The notes: a model not told the origin generated them from the letters alone. Positions 17,081 to 25,640 are shown, counted from the first letter of the stretch. The stretch: DNA of 44,585 bases from Paenibacillus xylanivorans (GCF_001280595.1 NZ_LITU01000070.1:357649-402233), one strand, 5' to 3'. Made by a program: numbers and translations.

Positions 17081-18957
17081 GTGAACGTACAGAACGCAAG
17101 TCACCTCGTCCCCCTGGCGGACCGGGTCATCCGGGAGGCGGAATGGGCATGCGGCCTCCCGTGGAAAAAGCGAAAGATTTCAAAGGTACACTGCGGCGCT
17201 TGATGCGGTATCTTCAGCCCCACAGCTATCGTTTGCTGGGTGTGCTGGTCGCTGCCATTCTAAGCACCGTATTCAGCATTATCAGTCCGAAGGTCATGGC
17301 GGAAGGAACGGATATTCTCAGTAAAGGCGCTATTGCCATCCTTCAGGGTGTGCAGGGGGCCGGCATTGATTTTCCTGCCTTGATGAAAGTCTTGTATCTG
17401 CTTGTGGGGCTCTATCTGTTTAGTGCAGCTTTCATGTACATTCAGCAATACCTTATGGCTGGTGTAGCTCAGCGAGTTGTGTATGATATGCGTGAGCAGA
17501 TCAGCGCCAAGGTTGGACGTCTACCACTGAAATATTTTGACTCCCGTACCCACGGGGAAACATTAAGCCGGGCGACTAACGATGTGGACAACATCAGTAA
17601 TACGCTCCAGCAAAGTTTGGCACAGTTCATTACATCTATAGTCACCATTGTTGGGGTTATCATCATGATGTTGACCATTAGTCCGTGGATGACCCTCATT
17701 ACCATTTTGACACTGCCGTTAAGTGTAGTTGTTGTTATGCTGGTGGCATCCCGTTCGCAAAAACACTTTGCAGGCCAGCAGAAATCTCTTGGTGAACTGA
17801 ATGGGCATGTTGAGGAAATGTACACCGGGCACAAGGTGGTCAAAGCCTTTGGACGCGAAGAACATTCGGTAGAGCAGTTCGAAAAAGTCAACGAAGAACT
17901 GTATGAGTCCGGTTGGAAAGCTCAGTTTATCTCGGGTATTATCATGCCGCTGATGACGTTTGTAGGTAACCTTGGTTACGTGCTGATCTGTGTGGTCGGC
18001 GGGATCTTTGTTACGCGTGGTACCATCTCCATCGGGGATATTCTCGCATTCACTCAGTACTCCCGTCAGTTCACTCAGCCGATTAACCAGATTGCCAACA
18101 TCTCGAATATCATTCAGTCCACGATCGCTTCGGCGGAGCGGGTATTTGAATTGCTGGATGAAGAGGAAGAGGTTCCAGAGTCTTCGAAACCAGTACAATT
18201 GCAGCAGCCACAGGGTGCGGTTGCATTCCATGGTGTGAATTTTGGATATAAAGCGGATGAGTTACTCATTCAAAATATGAATATTGATGTAAAACCGGGA
18301 CAGACGGTAGCTATTGTTGGGCCGACTGGAGCGGGGAAAACAACGCTGATCAATCTCCTGATGCGTTTCTACGAAATTCAGGATGGTCAAATTACGATTG
18401 ACGGCGTTAATATCGTGGATATGGAACGCGGCAAGCTGCGCAGCCTGTTTGGGATGGTGCTTCAGGACACATGGCTGTTCAACGGAACGATCCGTGACAA
18501 CATTGCCTATGGCCGAGAAGGTGCAACGGAAGAAGAAGTCCTCAAGGCAGCCGATGCGGCCCATGCCGATCACTTCATTCGTACCTTGCCTGATGGATAT
18601 GACACGGTGCTGAATGAAGAAGCATCGAACATTTCCCAGGGTCAGAAGCAATTGCTGACGATTGCGAGAGCGATTCTGGCGAATCCGGCCATTCTGATTC
18701 TGGATGAAGCGACGAGCAGTGTCGATACGCGGACCGAAGTGTTCATCCAGAAAGCGATGAATGATCTGATGAAGGATCGCACCAGCTTCGTCATTGCCCA
18801 CAGATTGTCCACCATTCGTGGAGCCGACCTGATTCTTGTCATGGATCATGGTAACGTGATTGAGCAGGGTAATCATGAGGAACTGATGGAGAAACAGGGC
18901 TTCTATGCTGATCTGTATAACAGTCAGTTCACGGAGCAACAGCCACAGGCGATCTGA
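17077..18957 (+). CDS. Heterodimeric ABC multidrug exporter, catalytic subunit
   Basis: The 626-residue partner has a Gly/Pro-rich cytoplasmic N-terminus of about 35 residues (RPPGGPGHPGGGMGM), six membrane helices, and an intact ATPase: Walker A GPTGAGKTT, Walker B LILDEATSSVD with catalytic Glu544, and switch His575 (IAHRLSTI). Its signature motif is ISQGQ (Ser520), the altered form seen in the catalytic partner of asymmetric exporters, because this signature faces the degenerate site of the other subunit. Together the two should export drugs or lipophilic compounds using one active ATP site. The transcript ends at the strong terminator at 18974-19010. Confidence 0.93.
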   Translation: MSERTERKSPRPPGGPGHPGGGMGMRPPVEKAKDFKGTLRRLMRYLQPHSYRLLGVLVAAILSTVFSIISPKVMAEGTDILSKGAIAILQGVQGAGIDFPALMKVLYLLVGLYLFSAAFMYIQQYLMAGVAQRVVYDMREQISAKVGRLPLKYFDSRTHGETLSRATNDVDNISNTLQQSLAQFITSIVTIVGVIIMMLTISPWMTLITILTLPLSVVVVMLVASRSQKHFAGQQKSLGELNGHVEEMYTGHKVVKAFGREEHSVEQFEKVNEELYESGWKAQFISGIIMPLMTFVGNLGYVLICVVGGIFVTRGTISIGDILAFTQYSRQFTQPINQIANISNIIQSTIASAERVFELLDEEEEVPESSKPVQLQQPQGAVAFHGVNFGYKADELLIQNMNIDVKPGQTVAIVGPTGAGKTTLINLLMRFYEIQDGQITIDGVNIVDMERGKLRSLFGMVLQDTWLFNGTIRDNIAYGREGATEEEVLKAADAAHADHFIRTLPDGYDTVLNEEASNISQGQKQLLTIARAILANPAILILDEATSSVDTRTEVFIQKAMNDLMKDRTSFVIAHRLSTIRGADLILVMDHGNVIEQGNHEELMEKQGFYADLYNSQFTEQQPQAI

Positions 18958-18970
18958 TTGTTGGCAGCGT

Positions 18971-19014
18971 TAAAAATAGCCGGGCACCCTCTGGGTGATC
19001 CCGGCTATTTATTT
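18971..19014 (+). terminator. Strong terminator of the MarR-ABC operon
   Basis: AAATAGCCGGG (18974-18984) pairs perfectly with CCCGGCTATTT (19000-19010), with CACCC/GGGTG closing the loop, then a T-rich tail. Confidence 0.9.
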
Positions 19015-19097
19015 GTGAATGGTGTGATTTGTGGGAAAGAGGCAGTGTGTCATGCGAAGCAATGTACGATGCAAGGTATGGTGCCTTGTCTCCCAAC

Positions 19098-19243
19098 GCT
19101 AACGAATCGAGGACACCTTATAGTGGGAATTAGCGTGAAATGCCAAAGCTAACGAACTGGAGACACGATAATGCACAGAAGAGTAGTAAAAAGCGGCCAA
19201 AGGGAGCACAGAATGAAGAAATAAAAGCGTCTGAGGTTCGTTA
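19098..19243. repeat. Candidate dispersed intergenic repeat element
   Basis: GCTAACGAA-N5-GACAC occurs twice in direct orientation (19098-19116 and 19148-19166), exactly 50 bases apart. The second copy contains TAACGAAC (19150-19157), matched by an inverted GTTCGTTA at 19236-19243. The shared fixed letters with a free 5-base centre suggest a conserved element, possibly one of the short dispersed intergenic repeats of Paenibacillus genomes. Whether it is transcribed is unknown; the downstream hairpin could end a small RNA from here. Confidence 0.5.
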
Positions 19244-19466
19244 CACTGCCGGAATGGTGGAGATGATCCAAATAAAGCGTGCTCGATTCTTTAAACGTTC
19301 ATCCACAGATGATCGTCATTATAACACCCGTTTCTTGGTGAAAAGAAATGCGACACATCATTCAGAGAAAGGTCCTATGTACATTCTTGGCTACAGATTA
19401 CGATACGTTCAAGGAGATTATGGCTGCATCAACAGGTAAAAGAGACGATGCTGAGAGCAAAGTTGA

Positions 19467-19520
19467 ACAACGAAAAGGGACGAAGCGGTGTAAACCTCTG
19501 CTTCGTCCCTTTTTCGTTGT
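19467..19520. terminator. 20-bp hairpin, probably terminator of the small membrane-protein gene
   Basis: ACAACGAAAAGGGACGAAGC pairs with GCTTCGTCCCTTTTTCGTTGT with one bulged T around a 13-base loop. T-runs lie in or after the distal arm on both strands (GGTTTTTTC further along on +). It lies 126 bases past the stop of the minus-strand gene that ends at 19646. Confidence 0.65.
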
Positions 19521-19645
19521 ATAGGTTTTTTCTTCATCTTGTTATCAGTCTTATCCACATACGATGTTGCAAGTGTCTAAGAGACAATTCGATTTATCAT
19601 ATGGGCACTGTAAATGGGGAATATAACGAATCATTTATTTATTTC

Positions 19646-20236
19646 TTACTGATCGTCAGACTCCTTCGCAGGTGCATCTGCGTTGTCGCCAGATGACGTC
19701 TTTACTTCCAGCTTCCCATCTTCGTTTGTCTCCTCAAGCGCAGAAGGTGCCGGCTCGCCCGGTATCAGTTCACGCTGCTCGATCATGCGTTTCACGACCT
19801 CATAACAGTCATCAACATGTTTGTTGCCGACATAACGCATGGCCGTGAAGCTGAGCGCGGCAGCCAATCCCTGACCTGCAAACGGAACAAATTTGGCGAC
19901 GGATTTGGTGGCTACGCGTACTCCGACCCTTTTCAGAACCTGCACCACCAGTTCCTTGGTGATCATACGTCCAATGACTTTGCTTCCGATAGACATGACG
20001 AATCCGTAAATCATGGATTTGGTCTCTGGGTCCATACCATCAAGCTGCTTCTGCGATAATCCGAATTTATTGTTAATGGCAGGCAATAGCTGCATGAGCA
20101 TCCCCACATCGGCCAGTACGTCTGTACCGGGCAGAGGAACGAGTGTTGTACCGGCGGAAGCGGTAGCTCTCTTTTTGACCATGGTGCGGCATTCCTTGCG
20201 AACTTGCTCCAATTGTTCCAACGTTGCCGGAATCAT
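19646..20236 (-). CDS. Small membrane-associated protein, possibly DUF697-like
   Basis: The 196-residue protein has a Gly/Ala-rich amphipathic or membrane-associated core: ATASAGTTLVPLPGTDVLADVGMLMQLLPAINNKFG, then about residues 85-145 with SKVIGRM, VGVRVATKSVAKFVPFAGQGLAAALSFTAM, and a conserved-looking CYEVVKRM. The paired PLPGTD and VPFAGQG turns recall DUF697-type domains seen beside GTPases, but I only recall the pattern. The C-terminal 30 residues are acidic and disordered. The start at 20236 follows GGAGGG at 7 bases; the open frame continues upstream without a ribosome site. It diverges from the serpin gene. Function unknown. Confidence 0.7.
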   Translation of the reverse strand: MIPATLEQLEQVRKECRTMVKKRATASAGTTLVPLPGTDVLADVGMLMQLLPAINNKFGLSQKQLDGMDPETKSMIYGFVMSIGSKVIGRMITKELVVQVLKRVGVRVATKSVAKFVPFAGQGLAAALSFTAMRYVGNKHVDDCYEVVKRMIEQRELIPGEPAPSALEETNEDGKLEVKTSSGDNADAPAKESDDQ

Positions 20237-20273
20237 AGGGAATCCCTCCATTCGTATATGGTATAGATATAAC

Positions 20274-20293
20274 CGTTTTGAATCGTTTTGAAT
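20274..20293. repeat. Perfect tandem 10-bp direct repeat upstream of the small membrane-protein gene
   Basis: CGTTTTGAAT occurs twice with no gap, one helical turn each, about 40 bases before the start at 20236 and just upstream of TATA-like sequence on the minus strand. Such spacing suits a regulator binding one DNA face; which one is unknown. Confidence 0.5.
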
Positions 20294-20435
20294 GGTGTTT
20301 ATTACAGTAGAAATTGGTGACCTTGGCATATGAGTGTAAAGTAACCTTTTTTCTCAACCATACGTCTAGTAAAAAAAGGAAATCAGTGAATTGCTAAGAC
20401 GGGTATCTGAGTATTACGGATGAGGGGGGATTACG

Positions 20436-21737
20436 ATGCATGCACGGTTAGGAGTATTACTGTTATTATGCTGTATAACTGGGCTGATCATTACGAGCTG
20501 TTCAGCAAAGGGGGACCCGAACAAGATGCAATTCAATTCGAATCAGGAGCTATCCGAGGCAGAACGAAATGCTGCCCTGAAAGAGATCGAACCCGAAAGA
20601 ATCCAAGCCATGAACACCATGGGGCTGAACATTCTTCAACAGATGGGTACAAAAGATAAGACTGACGGAAATAATCTGCTGATCTCTCCTTACAGCATTG
20701 CGGCGGCGATTGGCATGGCATATAACGGTAGCGTAGGTGAGACTAGGCGAGAGATGGCAGAGGTAATGGGATGGTCGGGGCTAGAAATGGAGCAAGTGAA
20801 TGCTTCTCAAGCGGCTTTGCAGCAGTTGTTGACCCATCCGGGAAAAGGCATACAGATCGGTATAGCGAACTCCATGTGGATGAAGGACGGAATCCCGGTA
20901 GAGGAAACGTATCAAACAACCGTACAGCAAACTTATGAAGCCGAGATCAGGACGTTAAATGGACAACCAGCACAAGCAAAGGAAGAGATCAATCAATGGG
21001 TGAAGCAGCACACCGAAGGCATGATTCCAAACTTGATGCAGGAGCCGCCTGAAAAGGAGGCCCTAATGATTCTAGTGAATGCCATTGCATTTGATGGAAA
21101 CTGGATGGATGAGTTTGACCCGGAGTACACGACGGACGAAGAGTTCAAGCTGGTAAATGGAAAGGACCTGTCTGTGCGGATGATGCATCAGACAAAGCAG
21201 TTCCAATACTCGGAGAAAGAGGACTGGCAGGCGGTTAGGCTGCCTTACGGAGATGGCCAGATGCATCTGCTTGTCGTTTTGCCGCGAGAGGGGCGTGCGC
21301 TTGATGAGATTCAGCAGCAGTTGCTGGATGACCATGAACGGCTGGATACCGGTTCTGAATACAGGTTGGTGGAGCTGTCCTTGCCGCGTTTCCGTGCGGA
21401 GTATGGCATTAATTTGAAAGAGACTTTGCAGCAGATGGGTATGAAAAAGGCTTTTGACCCTTACGCAGCAGATTTTAACAAAATGATTCCATCAGGTCCG
21501 AATTGGCAAGCATACATTGGTCAGATACAGCATCGTGCGGTGATGGAGGTTAACGAGCAAGGTACCGTAGCCGCTGCTTCAACAATGGTGGGAATGGCGG
21601 CTGGAAGTGCTCCGCCAACTGATCCGGTGAAGATGGAGGTGAATCGTCCATTTATGATGGCTGTAGTAGATAAGGATACAGGTGCATGGGTGTTCGCTGG
21701 ATCTATTTACCACCCGGACCCGCTTGAGAAAAATTAA
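20436..21737 (+). CDS. Lipoprotein serpin (serine protease inhibitor)
   Basis: This 433-residue protein has a lipoprotein signal (hydrophobic residues 5-20, then TSC with Cys22) and a complete serpin fold: NLLISPYSIAAAIGMAYNGS, LVNAIAFDGNWMDEFD, LPRFRAEYGINLKETLQQMGM, and the hinge NEQGTVAAAST, ending in NRPFMMAVVDKDTGAWVFAGSI. Taking Gly376 as P15, the reactive bond P1-P1' falls at Gly390-Ser391 in GMAAGSAPP. Serpins trap proteases by inserting the cleaved loop; the Ala-rich hinge predicts an inhibitory one. Small residues at P1 suggest elastase- or subtilisin-like targets (inference). It would sit on the outer membrane face, guarding against its own or foreign proteases. GGGGGGA precedes ATG 20436. 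It appears monocistronic. Confidence 0.93.
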   Translation: MHARLGVLLLLCCITGLIITSCSAKGDPNKMQFNSNQELSEAERNAALKEIEPERIQAMNTMGLNILQQMGTKDKTDGNNLLISPYSIAAAIGMAYNGSVGETRREMAEVMGWSGLEMEQVNASQAALQQLLTHPGKGIQIGIANSMWMKDGIPVEETYQTTVQQTYEAEIRTLNGQPAQAKEEINQWVKQHTEGMIPNLMQEPPEKEALMILVNAIAFDGNWMDEFDPEYTTDEEFKLVNGKDLSVRMMHQTKQFQYSEKEDWQAVRLPYGDGQMHLLVVLPREGRALDEIQQQLLDDHERLDTGSEYRLVELSLPRFRAEYGINLKETLQQMGMKKAFDPYAADFNKMIPSGPNWQAYIGQIQHRAVMEVNEQGTVAAASTMVGMAAGSAPPTDPVKMEVNRPFMMAVVDKDTGAWVFAGSIYHPDPLEKN

Positions 21738-21825
21738 GCGATGTAGAGTGTTCCTTCCAAACCGTTCTTTCATGAAATGGATGGGCCGGAGGCAAACGAT
21801 ATGAATGGGATTTAAATATGAAAAC

Positions 21826-21860
21826 ACCCGCCTAGCTTCGGTGCGGGCGGGTTAATTTTT
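21826..21860. terminator. Two-way terminator between serpin and acetyltransferase genes
   Basis: ACCCGCC (21826-21832) pairs with GGCGGGT (21846-21852), with T-rich sequence after it on + (TAATTTTTC) and on - (GTTTTC). It lies between converging genes. Confidence 0.8.
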
Positions 21861-21922
21861 CTAACCGGGTATGGTTGTTGATCCGCGGTTTTTTCTTTTT
21901 GAACAGCTAAATGGACTAATCG

Positions 21923-22522
21923 TTAACTTTCCACTGACTGATTGCTAACATTGCTGACGTGCCGCTCTCGGAATTCATTCTCCAGTATGCTCATCTGAAT
22001 GGCATCGTGATATTGATGATGGTAATACAAAGCATCCCGCTTCACGCCTTCGCGCTGAAATCCGAGCTTCTCATATGTGCGAATCGCACGCTGATTGAAG
22101 GCGTAGACTTCGAGTTCGATCCGATGCAGATTGCAAGTACCAAAACCATAGTCCAGCATGAGAAGAATCGCTTCACTACCATAACCTTTACCTTGGTGCT
22201 CTGTGTTATCGATGGCGATCCGAATGTGCGCACTCCGATTTTTGGTATGCATGTCCATTAGGGCAATATCGCCGATGACCTGGTCATTATCCTGCAAGGC
22301 AATCAGCAGCATTAAGCGTGAGTCATCTTGTGCTGCGTTTTCAATGTAACGTTCTACTTGAGGACGGGTGAAGCTGTTTTGTGTCCCGGTAAGTCTGCGC
22401 ATCTCGGCGTCAAACAATCCGGGGAAATAGGCATCAACGTCAGTCGATTCAAAAGGACGCAGATAGATGCGCTTCGTTTCCAACAGACGTGGGATGCGTG
22501 GGGATGGTGTTGGTTGGGACAT
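21923..22522 (-). CDS. GNAT-family N-acetyltransferase (RimJ/RimL type)
   Basis: The 199-residue protein shows the RimJ/RimL order: ETKRIYLRPFESTDVDAYF at the start, VIGDIALMDMHTKNRSAHIRIAI, the acetyl-CoA pyrophosphate loop EHQGKGYGSEAI, the helix LDYGFGTCNLHRIELEVYAFNQRAIRTYEKLGF and the end VKRDALYYHHQYHDAIQMSIL. It should acetylate an amine with acetyl-CoA; the substrate (protein N-terminus, polyamine, drug) is not predictable. AGGAGG lies 8 bases before ATG 22522. It sits downstream of the TetR gene in the same direction, but 82 bases separate them. Confidence 0.88.
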   Translation of the reverse strand: MSQPTPSPRIPRLLETKRIYLRPFESTDVDAYFPGLFDAEMRRLTGTQNSFTRPQVERYIENAAQDDSRLMLLIALQDNDQVIGDIALMDMHTKNRSAHIRIAIDNTEHQGKGYGSEAILLMLDYGFGTCNLHRIELEVYAFNQRAIRTYEKLGFQREGVKRDALYYHHQYHDAIQMSILENEFRERHVSNVSNQSVES

Positions 22523-22604
22523 AGGTTATTCCTCCTATGGGTTCAAATCGTTGCTTAACAAATCGAGTCGGGCATCATTGTATTGGAAAATATTGGACTA
22601 TTTT

Positions 22605-23228
22605 TTACGCCTTATGAGCGGCTCCCTCCAAAAATAAAGCTACCAGTTCCTCCGCTAACTCGGCAATCGTTTCATGCATGTCGCGTACACCTTCACGATT
22701 TGCCAACATCAGCAAGGACGTAAACGCGTGGGCAAGCAGCATGGGATTGGCAGAACGTAAATAACCGCTGTCCATCTCCCGTTGAAAGTGGGTGGCGAGG
22801 ACTTCATAGATGCGGACCTCGGCTTCCCGGATCTGGGCGAGCTGATCTGCATTCAGATAGGTATTGGCTTCACGCATCATCGTCTCCGTATCGACGTGGG
22901 ATTGTTGCATCCGCCCTTCCGCAACTTTCTCCAGCCGCTCTTGCAATGTACCTGGTGCGTCCATACGGAGAGCTGTTTGTTGCATGCCCATGGCCATCAT
23001 GCTGGTGATTGCAACGGTGAATAACTCCGGTTTGCTGGAAAAATGATAATAAATCGATGCTTTGGTCACACCGCATAACGAGGCAATTTGCTGGAGGGAG
23101 ACGGGCTCATACCCGTATTCCATAAATAACCGCGAGGCGGTCATTAATATTTTTGACTGGGCTGATGCCTGATCGGCACCGGCCTTAGGCCTGCCCGGCG
23201 AGCGGGGAGGGTTCGTTTTTTTGCTCAT
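22605..23228 (-). CDS. TetR-family transcriptional regulator
   Basis: The 207-residue protein has the TetR DNA-binding domain (ILMTASRLFMEYGYEPVSLQQIASLCGVTKASIYYHFSSKPELF, about residues 27-70) after a basic, Pro-rich tail (PPRSPGRPKAG), and an all-helical ligand domain. It is divergent from the MMPL exporter with a 180-base gap that holds a promoter and a dyad; the standard reading is a repressor of the exporter and perhaps of itself. The ligand is unknown. Confidence 0.9.
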   Translation of the reverse strand: MSKKTNPPRSPGRPKAGADQASAQSKILMTASRLFMEYGYEPVSLQQIASLCGVTKASIYYHFSSKPELFTVAITSMMAMGMQQTALRMDAPGTLQERLEKVAEGRMQQSHVDTETMMREANTYLNADQLAQIREAEVRIYEVLATHFQREMDSGYLRSANPMLLAHAFTSLLMLANREGVRDMHETIAELAEELVALFLEGAAHKA

Positions 23229-23287
23229 GGTTACATACCTCTTTACTTATCATGTTGGCTGTACAAAAGTGATCACAAAATTAGGGA

Positions 23288-23317
23288 TTGCATTATTAAC
23301 CTTCCGGTATATATAAT
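23288..23317 (+). promoter_or_regulatory. Promoter of the MMPL exporter gene
   Basis: TTGCAT (23288-23293), 18 bases, perfect TATAAT (23312-23317); start of transcription about 23324. Confidence 0.65.
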
Positions 23318-23329
23318 TAAACCAATTAT
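23313..23329. promoter_or_regulatory. Candidate TetR operator
   Basis: ATAATT-N5-AATTAT is a perfect 17-bp dyad covering the -10 box and transcription start of the exporter promoter, where a divergently encoded TetR repressor would be expected to bind. The AT-rich content makes chance occurrence possible. Confidence 0.5.
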
Positions 23330-23408
23330 ACTATGACCCGTGGTTCATTTCTATATTTATCACATAAAAAACGGCTTCATAGAACCAAAATAGGGAGATG
23401 AGGAGACA

Positions 23409-25640
23409 ATGCAAGAAGGTTCGGGCTACGGCCGCTGGGTTGCCGGCAAACGAAGCAAATGGATTACACTGTTGGTATGGATCATCATCGCGGTTGTTCT
23501 TGGTGTGGTGTGGCCTGCTGTTGGTGACCGTGAAACCAATAACGCGCAGGATCTGAGTGAATCCAAGCCATCGGTGCAGGCGGCAGCAGTTGCCGAGAAA
23601 GAATTTCCCGGCGGCGAAGGTGTTCCCGCTCTCATTGTATGGCGTCAAGCCGGCGGGCTGACGGATGAACAGATTGAGAACATTCAGGCGTTAACGGAGC
23701 GACTGGATCAAGATCCGGTGGAGCAGCAGCAATCTGTGGTACCACTATATCAGTTGCCGCTACAGGCTCTGAAAGGTCAGCTTTCGGAAGACGGAAGCAC
23801 CTTGGTGATGCCGCTCTTTTTCAATCAGGAAGCGGATTCGTCACAGTTGAAGGAAGGTATTGAAGCGCTGGAGCAGAAAACGAAAGACATTTTTGGCTCC
23901 GACCCATTTGACGTGGCCATTGATGATGCCAGCGCACTGAGTGCACGGGTCACAGGCCCGGTGGGGATATCCATTGATGCGAGCGGATTGTTCTCATCCG
24001 CGGATGTATCCCTGTTGATTGCAACCGTTGTGCTCGTATTGGTGCTGTTACTGCTAATCTACCGTTCGCCTGTACTGGCGATTATCCCGATTATTGCGGT
24101 TGGGTTCGCCTATATGGTCACCAGTCCGATTCTCGGATTTATGGCGGATCAGGGCTGGATTACAGTGGACGCGCAGTCCATCTCTATTATGACGGTATTG
24201 TTGTTCGGTGCAGGAACGGACTACTGCCTGTTCATGATCTCCAGATTCCGTCAAATTCTCTATCATGAGCCGGATAAAAAGAAAGCTCTCTTCCAGGCCA
24301 TTACCGGATCATCCGGTGCGATCGCCATGAGTGGATTTACAGTCGTTGCAGCACTACTTGTACTGCTGTTCGCGGAGTACGGTGCGTATCATCGTTTTGC
24401 CGTACCTTTCAGTCTGTCCATCTTCATCATGTTTATTGCGAGCCTGACGCTGGTTCCGGCATTGCTGGCAATCTTCGGTCGGGGTTCCTTCTACCCGTTT
24501 GTACCGCGTACGCACGACATGGAAGTAGAGCGTGCCAAGAAAAAAGGCAAACCGGCTCCTGCACCCCGCAAAATCAAGGAAAGCTGGATTGGCCGTATAG
24601 TAGTAACCAAACCGTGGACAGTTCTGGCGATTACGCTGGTGCTGCTGGGTGGACTGGCTGCTTTCTCTAGCCAGATCAAATTCACGTATGACCTGCTATC
24701 TTCTTTCCCGGAGAACGTGTCTTCCCGCGAAGGTTTCAAGGTCATTGGCGAACAGTTCTCGGAGGGTGAACTCGCTCCTGCCAAAGTAATGATCGATACA
24801 GAAGGCAGCGAGACAGATCTGAAACAACGTCTGGAATCGCTGGATTACGTAAGCAAGGTAGGTGAAGCGCAGCAGGGTGCCGAGAATGCGAACATCACCG
24901 CTTACGATGTGGAATTCAATCTGAATCCATACTCCATGGAGGCGATGCAGCATATCCCGGATCTGCGGGCAACGGCCGAACAGGCGCTAACAGACGCCGG
25001 CATTACAGGTGTGGATAGCCATGTCTGGATCGACGGTCAGACGGCTGAGCAGTATGACATCGAAGTAACCGGAGAGCGAGATGCGAGCATCATTATTCCA
25101 GTCGTAATTGGAATGATCACATTATTGCTGCTGTTATATTTGCGCTCGGTTGTAGCGACGGCGTATCTGATTGCCACAGTAGTCCTGTCCTACTTCTCCG
25201 CACTGGGTCTGGGTTGGCTCATTATTCACTATGGGCTCGGGGCAGACGCCATTCAGGGAGCGATTCCGCTGTATTCCTTCGTATTTCTCGTGGCGCTGGG
25301 TGAGGACTACAACATCTTCATGATCTCAAGCATCTGGCAGAAACGCAAAACGATGCCCCTTCGCCAAGCGATCAAGGAAGGTGTGGGTGAAACTGGATCT
25401 GTTATTACTTCCGCAGGTCTGATTCTCGCAGGTACGTTTGCCGTACTCGCAACACTGCCGATTCAGGTGCTGGTGCAGTTCGGTATCATCACGGCTGCGG
25501 GCGTCCTGCTTGATACGTTCCTTGTACGACCGTTTATGGTGCCAGCCATTACAACGTTGCTTGGAAAATGGGCTTTCTGGCCAGGCAAGTATGTGCCTGT
25601 TGCAGAGAAATCCGAAGAGAAACAAAATCAATCCATGTAA
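23409..25640 (+). CDS. MMPL/RND-family exporter (YdfJ-like)
   Basis: The 743-residue protein has a first membrane helix, a large outer domain, a five- to six-helix bundle (about 195-365), a second outer domain and a second bundle (about 555-725), i.e. the duplicated RND/MMPL plan with about 12 helices. Conserved phrases are GAGTDYCLFMISRFRQ in the first half and ALGEDYNIFMISSIWQKR in the second, each with the membrane Asp-Tyr pair that carries protons. The family exports lipids, drugs or peptides by proton exchange; B. subtilis YdfJ is the closest I recall. GGGAGATGAGGAGAC precedes ATG 23409. Control by the divergent TetR is predicted. Confidence 0.9.
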   Translation: MQEGSGYGRWVAGKRSKWITLLVWIIIAVVLGVVWPAVGDRETNNAQDLSESKPSVQAAAVAEKEFPGGEGVPALIVWRQAGGLTDEQIENIQALTERLDQDPVEQQQSVVPLYQLPLQALKGQLSEDGSTLVMPLFFNQEADSSQLKEGIEALEQKTKDIFGSDPFDVAIDDASALSARVTGPVGISIDASGLFSSADVSLLIATVVLVLVLLLLIYRSPVLAIIPIIAVGFAYMVTSPILGFMADQGWITVDAQSISIMTVLLFGAGTDYCLFMISRFRQILYHEPDKKKALFQAITGSSGAIAMSGFTVVAALLVLLFAEYGAYHRFAVPFSLSIFIMFIASLTLVPALLAIFGRGSFYPFVPRTHDMEVERAKKKGKPAPAPRKIKESWIGRIVVTKPWTVLAITLVLLGGLAAFSSQIKFTYDLLSSFPENVSSREGFKVIGEQFSEGELAPAKVMIDTEGSETDLKQRLESLDYVSKVGEAQQGAENANITAYDVEFNLNPYSMEAMQHIPDLRATAEQALTDAGITGVDSHVWIDGQTAEQYDIEVTGERDASIIIPVVIGMITLLLLLYLRSVVATAYLIATVVLSYFSALGLGWLIIHYGLGADAIQGAIPLYSFVFLVALGEDYNIFMISSIWQKRKTMPLRQAIKEGVGETGSVITSAGLILAGTFAVLATLPIQVLVQFGIITAAGVLLDTFLVRPFMVPAITTLLGKWAFWPGKYVPVAEKSEEKQNQSM

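Larger units (their letters stand above)
19015..19645. other. Gene-free stretch with repeats and hairpins
   Basis: No open frame here has a ribosome site and recognisable protein; a 99-codon frame at 19140-19439 runs through the repeats described below and looks non-coding. Contents: a small hairpin CAAGG/CCTTG at about 19072-19088, the repeat element at 19098-19243, and a 20-bp hairpin at 19467-19520. The remainder shows nothing I can name. Confidence 0.5.

Noticed and set aside
19140..19439. 99-codon plus-strand frame through the repeat region
   Set aside because: No ribosome site, composition unlike neighbouring proteins, and it overlaps both arms of the repeat element.
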